Assembly: GCA_019693395.1 (NCBI GenBank)
Contig: JAAMXP010000808.1
Location: 1 to 24,666 of the forward strand
DNA length: 24,666 bases
Source of the DNA: Ettlia oleoabundans
Lineage: Eukaryota; Chlorophyta; Chlorophyceae; Chlamydomonadales
Reading direction: 5' to 3'
Positions 1 to 7,700 of this stretch are shown here, piece by piece. Below the pieces are notes generated by a model. It made no database searches and had not been told where the DNA came from. It saw nothing but the letters and a program-made list of their open reading frames with translations. Both the position numbers and the translations under genes were made by a program. The stretch's first letter is position 1, and the number at the start of each line of letters is the position of its first letter.

Positions 1-13
1 CACACACACACAC
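1..13. repeat. (CA)n microsatellite at window edge
   Basis: The window opens with an uninterrupted CA dinucleotide run, which decays into CCACCA-type repeats up to about base 33. It may extend beyond the window. Confidence 0.8.
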
Positions 14-490
14 CACCACAACCACCCACCATCACACAGCTATCTGTCCCTTGTGCTACTGCAGCTCAGATTCGCAAAAGGCTGGCTGCACAACAGAACA
101 GGCCAGGCAGCCCTTGAGTGGAAAGGCGACGGTCGCTTTGCTGTGCTACCTCTGAACATGCGCTTGCTTGTTGTGCTGATATGCGTGTTGCTTGTGCCAC
201 CTGCCCCCAACGAGGTCTGCCTTCCCAACGCTGTCTGCAACAGCGCAAAGTACCAATCAATCAAGAGGGCATGGGGCAGCCAGCAGCCCAGGAAAACCGA
301 GCAAAGGAAAACCAGCACACAACAACCAAGCAGTGCTTTCCCAATGAGTGTTTGGTTGATAGCGTCTTGCTGGTCATCTCCCAGCCACCACGGCCTCCTG
401 TCAGCAATCCTCGTCTGGCTACAGTTAAGTTCAACAACCGCTGCGGCCACAACCCAGGCGGCCAGACCACAACAAGTGTTCTTGAGGAGA
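14..490. other. non-coding flank downstream of H2B
   Basis: Open frames on both strands overlap one another with no family motif, no start context and no plausible splice structure. I see no gene here. It lies beyond the histone 3' end and is probably an intergenic spacer. Confidence 0.5.
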
Positions 491-504
491 GCAGGAGGCA
501 CCCC
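491..504 (-). promoter_or_regulatory. conserved histone 3' downstream element (H2B copy)
   Basis: Read on the minus strand this is GGGGTGCCTCCTGC, identical to bases 1781-1794 downstream of H2A. It starts about 44 nt after the H2B stem-loop; the H2A copy starts about 45 nt after its stem-loop. The sequence between is also partly conserved. Identity at a fixed spacing suggests a 3'-end processing or termination element, or recent gene conversion of the 3' flanks. The function is inferred. Confidence 0.5.
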
Positions 505-548
505 CACACAGCAGGCACGGACATGAGAGGTTGTTTCCCAGAGCAAGG

Positions 549-566
549 TGGTGTTGAATAACACCA
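549..566 (-). terminator. histone mRNA 3' stem-loop of H2B
   Basis: On the minus strand this reads TGGTGTTATTCAACACCA, a perfect 7-bp stem around a 4-nt ATTC loop, about 50 nt after the H2B stop codon. The same 18 bases follow H2A at 1718-1735. Green algal replication-dependent histone genes are known to carry 3' palindromes of this kind in place of an ordinary poly(A) signal. Confidence 0.85.
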
Positions 567-615
567 GTTATGGTTTTTGAATGGTTAATCGTAAGATGTC
601 CCTGCCGCAGCCGCT

Positions 616-984
616 TCAAGCGCTGGTGAACTTGGTGACGGCCTTGGTGCCCTCGCTGACGGCGTGCTTGGCCAGCTCGCCGGGCAGCACCAGACGCACG
701 GCGGTCTGGATCTCGCGGGAGGTCAGGGTGGGCTTCTTGTTCACGCGGCTCAGCTGGGCGGCGGCGGAGGCAATCTTCTCAAACTGGTCGGCGATGAAGG
801 AGTTGAGGATGGCCATGGACTTGGAGGAGATTCCGGTGTCGGGGTGCACCTGCTTGAGCACTTTGAAGATGTAGAGCTTGTAGCTCTCGGTGCCCTTGGC
901 CTTCTTGCCCTTCTTCTTGCCGCCCTCCTTGGCGGGCTTGGCGGCCTTCTTGGCTGGGGCGGGCTTCTTGCCGGTGGGGGCCAT
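616..984 (-). CDS. H2B: histone H2B
   Basis: This intronless gene encodes 122 residues, a normal H2B length. The protein pairs with H2A in the nucleosome core. The start at 984 gives a Lys/Ala/Pro-rich tail beginning [13 protein letters not shown]. The histone fold follows and includes the motifs [30 protein letters not shown] and [21 protein letters not shown]. The C-terminus is [15 protein letters not shown], which retains the lysine (about residue 118) that is the conserved monoubiquitination site in plants and animals. The open frame continues upstream to 1239, but that extension has no histone character and crosses the promoter, so I reject it. The gene is head to head with H2A and ends in a histone stem-loop, as expected for an S-phase gene whose message is not ordinarily polyadenylated. 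Confidence 0.97.
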   Translation of the reverse strand: MAPTGKKPAPAKKAAKPAKEGGKKKGKKAKGTESYKLYIFKVLKQVHPDTGISSKSMAILNSFIADQFEKIASAAAQLSRVNKKPTLTSREIQTAVRLVLPGELAKHAVSEGTKAVTKFTSA

Positions 985-1282
985 GGTGGTGGGTTGTGTA
1001 AGAGGCTGGGAGTTTGGGAAGTGCAGCAAAGAACGATTGGGAGGCTCAAATACCCGTCCAATCGGGGCTTTCCCAGTGCCAGACCTTGCATGCAGCGAAA
1101 ACAGGGCAAGGGCCGGCCCCCAGGTGAGTGGTCGTCGGGACCCATCTGGGGCCGGCCCTCCCTGCTGCCTGGTGGGTCCAGGGCTCAGAGGCTCGGTTTC
1201 GCTTACAAAAGTGGGACTCCCGCCACCTTGATCACCCATTTTCTCGTTTCCGAATCACTAAACAACCAACAACCCAGCAACC
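985..1282. promoter_or_regulatory. divergent H2B/H2A promoter
   Basis: These 298 bp separate the two start codons. There are two oppositely oriented CCAAT boxes, ATTGG at 1036-1040 and CCAAT at 1058-1062. TATA-like stretches lie on the H2B side (TATTTGAG, minus strand, about 1044-1051) and the H2A side (TACAAAAG, about 1204-1211). A perfect 10-bp inverted repeat, GGCCGGCCCC at 1111-1120 and GGGGCCGGCC at 1148-1157, sits near the middle. Shared control of both histones is inferred from this arrangement. Confidence 0.6.
1111..1157. repeat. 10-bp inverted repeat in the histone promoter
   Basis: The arms GGCCGGCCCC (1111-1120) and GGGGCCGGCC (1148-1157) are exact reverse complements separated by 27 nt. 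They lie almost midway between the two histone start codons. They could be a symmetric factor-binding site that serves both directions. Confidence 0.55.
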
Positions 1283-1663
1283 ATGTCTGGCCGCGGCAAG
1301 GGCAAGACCTCCGGCAAGAAGGCCGTCAGCAAGAGCTCCAAGGCGGGCCTGCAGTTCCCAGTGGGCCGCATCGCCCGCTACCTGAAGAAGGGCCGTTACG
1401 CCGAGCGCATTGGCGCCGGCGCCCCAGTGTACCTGGCCGCCGTGCTGGAGTACCTGGCAGCGGAGGTGCTGGAGCTGGCCGGCAACGCCGCCCGTGACAA
1501 CAAGAAGACCCGCATCATCCCCCGCCACATCCAGCTGGCTGTGCGCAATGATGAGGAGCTGAGCAAGCTGCTGGCAGGCGTGACCATCGCCGAGGGCGGC
1601 GTGCTGCCCAACATCCACTCCGTGCTGCTGCCCAAGAAGACCGGCAAGAAAGCCGAGGCCTGA
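1283..1663 (+). CDS. H2A: histone H2A (canonical)
   Basis: This intronless gene encodes 126 residues. H2A dimerises with H2B in the nucleosome core. The tail starts [20 protein letters not shown]. It is followed by the diagnostic motif [19 protein letters not shown], the helix containing [19 protein letters not shown], the acidic-patch residues in [10 protein letters not shown], and the docking segment [15 protein letters not shown]. The short tail KTGKKAEA has no SQ(E/D) phosphorylation motif, so this is not H2A.X, and it lacks H2A.Z signatures. The gene is co-oriented with its own 3' stem-loop and divergent from H2B. Codon use is strongly GC-ending, as expected for a highly expressed gene. 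Confidence 0.97.
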   Translation: MSGRGKGKTSGKKAVSKSSKAGLQFPVGRIARYLKKGRYAERIGAGAPVYLAAVLEYLAAEVLELAGNAARDNKKTRIIPRHIQLAVRNDEELSKLLAGVTIAEGGVLPNIHSVLLPKKTGKKAEA

Positions 1664-1717
1664 AGCGGCGGCAGTGGCACCTGAGCCATCCCCTGAAACC
1701 CACGAACCAACAAAAAC

Positions 1718-1735
1718 TGGTGTTATTCAACACCA
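1718..1735 (+). terminator. histone mRNA 3' stem-loop of H2A
   Basis: TGGTGTTATTCAACACCA forms a perfect 7-bp stem with an ATTC loop, 54 nt after the H2A stop. It is identical to the H2B element on the other strand. Confidence 0.85.
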
Positions 1736-1780
1736 CCTCGCTCACTGGAAAAGCACCATTTGTGCTGTGCTTGCTCTGCC

Positions 1781-1794
1781 GGGGTGCCTCCTGC
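1781..1794 (+). promoter_or_regulatory. conserved histone 3' downstream element (H2A copy)
   Basis: GGGGTGCCTCCTGC begins about 45 nt after the stem-loop and matches the minus-strand element at 491-504 exactly. A degenerate third resemblance (TTGCTCTGCC followed by a GGGGTG) appears near 1910-1940. Confidence 0.5.
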
Positions 1795-2465
1795 CATTCC
1801 TCGTTGTGTTGGGTCTGCTGGTTGCTGGCCAGCTCTGTTGCGCAGTGTGTCAGCGGAGCTGCTGTGACAAGGGTCTGTCAATCTGTGTGCATGAATCGTG
1901 AAGGCCTGTTTTGCTCTGCCTGGTGGGGTGTCTGCAAGCTCTGCTGTTCCAGCCTCCCTGCTGCCTTAATTGTGAACTCTGGGGCTGTTGGTTGCTGGTA
2001 GTGCTTGACACAACTGGTTTGCGTTGGCTCATGCCCAAGAGTTCTTAGTTCAAGGGAGGAGCGCATGGGCAGGGTGGCAAGGTGCATACTTGCCCACCTC
2101 CTTCCTGCCTGCTACTGCCCCCAGCTGTTGTTCAGTCGTTTCTCCTTGTGACCTGAGAAGTCACTCCCAGTGGCAAGGACCTGCTGCGCCCGCTGCTGCC
2201 GCAGCTGCTGTCGCCTGTTTCCCCCTTCTCCTTGCAACTGCTGTGTGATCCTGCCCTCGTGCCAGGTGAGTTGTTATTCTAGACTTTGAGCTGGGTTGCA
2301 GGACACCGTCTCAACCTGCTGCTGTGCAGCGAGGCGTCGTCTGACGCTTTGGTAAGTTCGCTCTTATTAACCGTGCCCTGCTCAACAGAAGCGGCAGCAA
2401 CAGCGGCGGCGTTCGCTGGCCGCTTTGGCTGTGCCTGTGTTTAGGGGTCAAATGAGGAGAAGAAC
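1795..2465. other. intergenic, no gene recognised
   Basis: No convincing coding frame was found. Strong donor-like sequences (GTGAGT near 2264, GTAAGT near 2352) could belong to untranslated first exons of the downstream predicted gene, but nothing decides this. Confidence 0.4.
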
Positions 2466-3801
2466 ATGGAAGCAGACAGGGCCTGGAACGGGAAGCATAG
2501 AGGTTGCAGACCCCCGCCGCCTTGGAAGAGTGAAGAGGTATGCCGCTGTCGGTTCATTACTGGCGGCGCGCTGCCTGGGTCGCGCAGCACCGCCCGCCTG
2601 CCAGAGGGGCGCAACCCACCCACGGAAGGCTCATCCCAGAGGTTCGCTTGTTTCGGTTGGACCTTGACGCTCTGCTAAATATCCCGGTCGTTCTCAACTG
2701 CTAACCGGCGTCCCAGGTCACAGGTGGTCGTTCACTGGAAGTTGCAGCAGAAGGCGGAGGAGCTGTCGGGCATCCCTACATCTGCATTCTTTTGCCCTGG
2801 TACTTAACCTCGCTTTGCTGCTTTTCAACTTTCGTAGTCTGCAGCGCCGTCCGCTGACTCCTTCTTGGTAAAAGCGCGCAGTTCTCGCCTGGGTGCTCAC
2901 TTTGTAGGCCGCAACCCGTCGGTGCCTTGTTATGCAATGGCTCCAGCCGTTAAAATCGGCCACTGGATAGTGCCCCTCGCGGCTTGCGCTGACGACTTGG
3001 CTGCTGGCGCTGGCGGTGCAACTGCGCCAGATGACCTGCTTCCCCCTCCAACCCCCCACTACCTGCATTCACCGGTTCACGCCGCTTTCAGCAAGTCATG
3101 GCTTCTAGACCAAGCATGCTCGGCACCAAAGGCGGCAGCGGTGTCTGCGGCTGGGCAAGCGGGCCTTGCCGTGGGCAGCGCGCTGCAAGCGGTTGCAGCT
3201 GCTACCAGCTGCAGCTGCACCCCTGAGCTGCAGCCGCCAATACAGCGTGGCTCGTCCTCCCCGGGTCTGAGTTCCACGTTAGAACCACGTGAACAACAGT
3301 GTCTGCATCAACCGGTCCATATCAGGTGGGCCCAACTTGCTGTCTGTCTACTCGCAGCTAACTAGGGAGGCTCATGAATGCATCACGCCTCTTCCTGCCA
3401 GTACGGCACACCCACTAGCCGGCCGCTTCGGCATGCAATGGATGATGCTGCCCCTCCCAGCAAGACCCCTTGAAAGGCTGCTGAAGGGAAAATCCTGCCA
3501 CTTGCTCTGCAGACAGGCTCCCTCCACTGCCGGCAGCATAACGGGCAGCTGCTGCGGCAGCTGCTGCGGGACTCCTGCTGCTGCCATCTCAGCTCAAGAA
3601 GTCAGCAGCCCGGTGCAGCAGCTAGACCTGCAGCCGCTTCACATTTTGCCTGTCGTGCAGCAGCGGCCAGGCAGCCGCAAGCGCAAATGGGAGCAAGTCG
3701 AAGGTTATGTCGGCGTGGAGGGCATGCTGCCAGCTCCTCTGCAAGCAGCCACCTGGACACCTGCTGGGGACCGGTGGAACACTGGTGCCATCGCTGGGTG
3801 A
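2466..3801 (+). CDS. hypothetical protein, possible three-exon gene
   Basis: I do not recognise this product. Three exons join in frame: 2466-2537 (ATG, 24 codons, donor GTATGC), 2838-3325 (acceptor TTTCGTAG after a pyrimidine-rich stretch, donor GTGGGC) and 3513-3801 (acceptor CTCTGCAG, stop TGA). Both introns preserve phase. The predicted protein is about 282 residues and low in complexity, rich in Ala, Ser, Pro and Cys. It has a basic cluster GSRKRKWEQ near the C-terminus that could be a nuclear localisation signal. A consensus donor (GTGAGC at 3798) overlaps the stop, so further exons around 3950-4100 are possible. The evidence is only frame and splice consistency; it may be a chance reconstruction. 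Confidence 0.3.
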
Positions 3802-4771
3802 GCCTTGCCATTACAACTGCACCCTGCACTTCTCTCTCCTGATACTTGTCACCGAGCCAGTGTGTTCTACTTGGTACCTGCTGCACAGCGTGCCTGATGC
3901 CTCCGACTTCTATGTGGCGTTGCCTGCAGGAATTGCATTGCCGGCATCACAGGAGCTCCATGTCTGGCTGTCCCTGGCATCCCTGCTGCAGCAGCGAGCC
4001 GCTGTGTGCATCGGGGTGTGCCGCTGCTGGCCGACTTCCCACCAGTGAGGGCCGAGTGTTGGCGGCCTATGGCAGACTGGGCATGCCACCAGCACGCTGA
4101 TGGGTGCAAGGCGCCTTGCTGGGGTTGATTGCCAGAAGGGATCAGCTAGCACGTTGAAGGTGGCGCCATGAAATATCAGCCGCCGCTGTCTACAATCAGC
4201 GTCCTTACTCTGCCCAGCGGGCTTCCACCTTTTCTCACGTGGCTGCTCTGCACAGCAGCGTTCTTTTCTGTCCTTGCTTTGTGACCGACCTTTTGAATAC
4301 TGAGCATTTCGTTCCTTCTGCCCACTGACAATCTTTCCTAATATTTATTCCGTATGATACAGCCGCCACAATACCTGTTACTTTATCGCTTGCATTCTTG
4401 CTCTTGACTGTGCTAGTTGTCATCGTCAATTCCAGCCCTCCCGCACACAGGCCCTCACTGGCACAACCTCCAACACAGCGCCTCAGTATCAGTATCACAA
4501 CCGCTTCTCCAGTTTTCCACCATTTGTTGCGCTGAAGAAGCGCGGCATCGCTTCCCGATGCTCAGGTGTCTTCCCTGCACTTGACAAAATCACTGCGCTA
4601 TTCCAGTAGTAGACACTGCCGTTGTTTCTCTTCGTGTGACGAATGGCTCCTTCTGGCAAGGTCACACCTACCCCGTTGTATACCAAACGTTGTAAAATAG
4701 AGCACTAAAAGTTTCAACTTCACAACTATCAGCCTGGAAGCGAAGCATGACCCTATACCAAAGCAACATGG
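3802..4771. other. convergent 3' flank, no gene recognised
   Basis: This is about 1 kb between two convergent predicted genes. It is less GC-rich toward the right. It holds TGTAA at 4691-4695 (plus-strand poly(A)-signal type) and its reverse complement TTACA at 3811-3815, so the 3' UTRs of the flanking genes may overlap. No protein family is visible. Confidence 0.4.
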
Positions 4772-7700
4772 TTAGGCCTGAACCTTGCCCTGCGCTGCCA
4801 ATGCTTGTTGCATGCGGCGCGCCTGCACCCCAAACCACATCAGCGCGCCATCAGGTGCAGACTTGAGAAGCGCTGCTGTCAACAGGAACAGCCCAGCATG
4901 CTGCATGTATAGAGCAAGCTCCAGCTGCCAAGGGCCCTGCTGCTGCATGTCACAGCCAGCACTAGAACCAGCTTCGCCTGCTTCAAAGCGCTGACGTTTA
5001 GCAGCCGGCGCGCCTGTTGTGGGGCCGCCACTGCCCCCACCTGCTGCCGCCGCTGCAAGCTCGTCAGCAGACGGTGTGTAGGTGCCGCGGATGCTGTATG
5101 CTGCCCGATTCACTGTGCACTGCACGCCAGCCTGCTGCAAGCAGCGTTGCAGGGCATCCAGGAGGCTGGCGCCTGCACTAGGCGGCGCATGAACCTGCCA
5201 GCTCAGTTTCCGCCCAACAGGTCGCACCAGGGTTGTCGCCGCCCGCTGCGCCGCCTGGGCCGCCTCGTTCCGCTGACCTGCCTGCCCATCAGCGGTGGCT
5301 GGTTTTTTGGCTCCAGTTGCAGGTGCTGGAAAGCGGGGCAGGGGTTTGGTGGCTGCCGCTGCATCCGCGGTAAAGCTCCAGGCAAGCGCCCAGCGAGACG
5401 TTTTGCCCTGCACCAAACACAGGCGGATAACTGTAGCGCATGCGCTTGAAGGTGCGAGCTGCCGCCTGCTGGCAATGCAAGGCGCAAGCGCTGCCAAGTC
5501 TGCTACGCTGCAGCCAGCCAAGCCTCATCGTAGGCTTTGCAGTGGCTTACGCTGCCCTCTGCAGCACCCTGGCATGCGCAATTGGTGGTAAGAAGCGCCA
5601 CTTGCCTGGAAAAACTCGGTCGTGCGCAGCACACGCACGCCATGGCGATACAGCAGGCTGCGTACCGCCCGCAGCGTTGCTTTCTTCCCCACCATTGTGG
5701 TGTACCAGTGTACCGCTCCTCGCAGAGTGAGCGAGTCTTGGACCATGGCTGTGACAAATGCCAACTCGCCGCCTGCTAAGGAGTCAGTGCCGTGCAGCAT
5801 CAGGGGGTAGGGAGGGACAGGTGGGGGTGGGAGAGCAGGGTGACACTCACTTGCGCAACAGTGGTTGACGGCACACGCATTGCACTAAGCGGCGCACGAT
5901 GTCTGCACAACGCCTACCTGCAAACCCGCCACCCTCAACCCACCCACCCACGCATACGCATTGATGCACGCAACCCCAACTTCCCGCCCACCTAACCTCC
6001 CCAAGGCAGTGGACCATTCAAACACTCACAACACACGCAGCAGAACCTCCCCATCCAAGACTTCACTTCTCCATCCTCTCCATACCTGGATATACCAACT
6101 CCTCAGCAGTTCCGCCAAATGTGGTGGCCGGGTTGCGCCCCGCAGCCTCAATGCTCTCAAAGAAGGGTGGATTGCACATGCAGAAGGCAAACCGCTCGCC
6201 GCGCCGCACCGCGCTGCTGACAATGCCGCCGCCAGCTGCCTCCCTGGGGGGGAGCTTCACAATTGGTGCTGGCCCGGCGGCTGCCACTGCCGCAGGCATT
6301 GTTCCGGGCTGCTCCTCTTCTGCTGACGGCTGCTTGGTGCTGCTTTCTTTGCTGCTGCCTTGTGCATGGAAGATCTGCTGATCCTGCTGCATTGCCACCT
6401 GTCGCAGTTCAATGAGCGAAGCTAGCTGCGGGTTGGCCCCCAGGTTGCGAGCTGCCCATTCAAGCGCCATAGGCGTGACGTCAGCACCCACAAAACGCCA
6501 CCTGCATAGGGCGGCTCCCAGCAAAGGGTAGATCAAGTTGGCGCCGCAGCCTATATCAAGACCCAGGGTGGATCCTGCGCAGGGAGGCGACAGGGAGGTG
6601 GGTGATGACGCAAAGTTTGATTCACTCAAGGCACACCGGAATGCTGGGTGGGCAAAACAGGCGAAACGCAATGAAATGCAGGTACCGGACAAGCAGCCAG
6701 CAAGAATGCATCAATGCATACATGCACGCCACAATCGGCGCTAACTCCCTGCCTGCCAACCAGCTAGATCTTGCACACTCACCTCTTGGGGCTGACAGCG
6801 ACAGCAGGTCTTCCAGCCAGTGTATGTAGTTGGCTCTGTTGGTGACTGGGGGGACAAGCTGGCCCAGGGGCACCCACCACTCCACGCCAAAGTCGGCAGC
6901 CAGCAGCACCCGCGTCAGCTCACGGCAGGCAGCCGGGTCGGTGAAATCAATTGAGGCTCTGCCGGGTGGGGCGCTCTGATGACTGCCGTCTATGGTGCCG
7001 TCGCTACCGCCTGTGGTGCCGACATCGTTGCCACCGTCCTCTATGGCAGTATCCCTATCCTCAGGGCTGCCTGGTGCGTGATTGGGTTTGCCACGGTTGC
7101 CGTTGCTGCCATTCCGCAGCAAGAAGGGCCGCAGTGAGGGATAGCGCGCTGCCAGTGCCTCAAAGTTCGGCTCTTCAAAAGCATACTTGCTGCGTGGGTG
7201 GATGCGCGCATTGTTGCTGCTTGGCGCAGCAGCGCGAGGGAGTGCTGTGGGGGGCATACTGGCAGTCTGCGCGGTGCCAGGCTCGGCACTGACCCCTTCT
7301 GCTGCCGCTGCTTCAAAGCTGGGACTGCAGTTGTCCCCAGCTGCCAGTGGCTGTTCTGGAGGCAAGGCCGCCGGCTGCAGGCCCTCCAGTGTAGCTTGGG
7401 CATCCCGCAACGCATCTTCAAGTTGGACCCTGAGCTGCAAACAAGCACACATTCCTGTCCAGGTCTGCAGGGCGCCAGCGGGGCAGCAAAGAGGGCGCCG
7501 CTGTACACCCCGCCCCGCAACTCGTCACCCCAGCACGGCCGTCACCCCGGCAGTGCGTCACCCCAGCAAGCGATTTTCACTTTTCCTCGAAATTACACGT
7601 ATGTTCCAAAAGTCATTCAAGCAACCCCGGAGCTTGCCGCTGGCCCGGACGCAACACCATGAATGAGCCGCCGTGTTTATGCCGCAGCGCTGCTTTATTT

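Noticed and set aside
985..1239. N-terminal extension of the H2B frame to 1239
   Set aside because: It has no histone similarity, crosses the CCAAT and inverted-repeat promoter, and MAPTGKK at 984 is the normal H2B start.
664..1618. Long open frames antisense to H2A and H2B
   Set aside because: They are shadows created by the GC-rich third positions of the histone genes.
1283..1663. H2A.X or H2A.Z identity
   Set aside because: There is no C-terminal SQ motif and no H2A.Z signature; the tail is short and canonical.
7523..7568. Short regularly spaced repeats as a CRISPR-like array
   Set aside because: There are only three 13-bp units with 3-4 bp spacers and an inverted copy 2.3 kb away. They are transposon ends in a eukaryotic genome.
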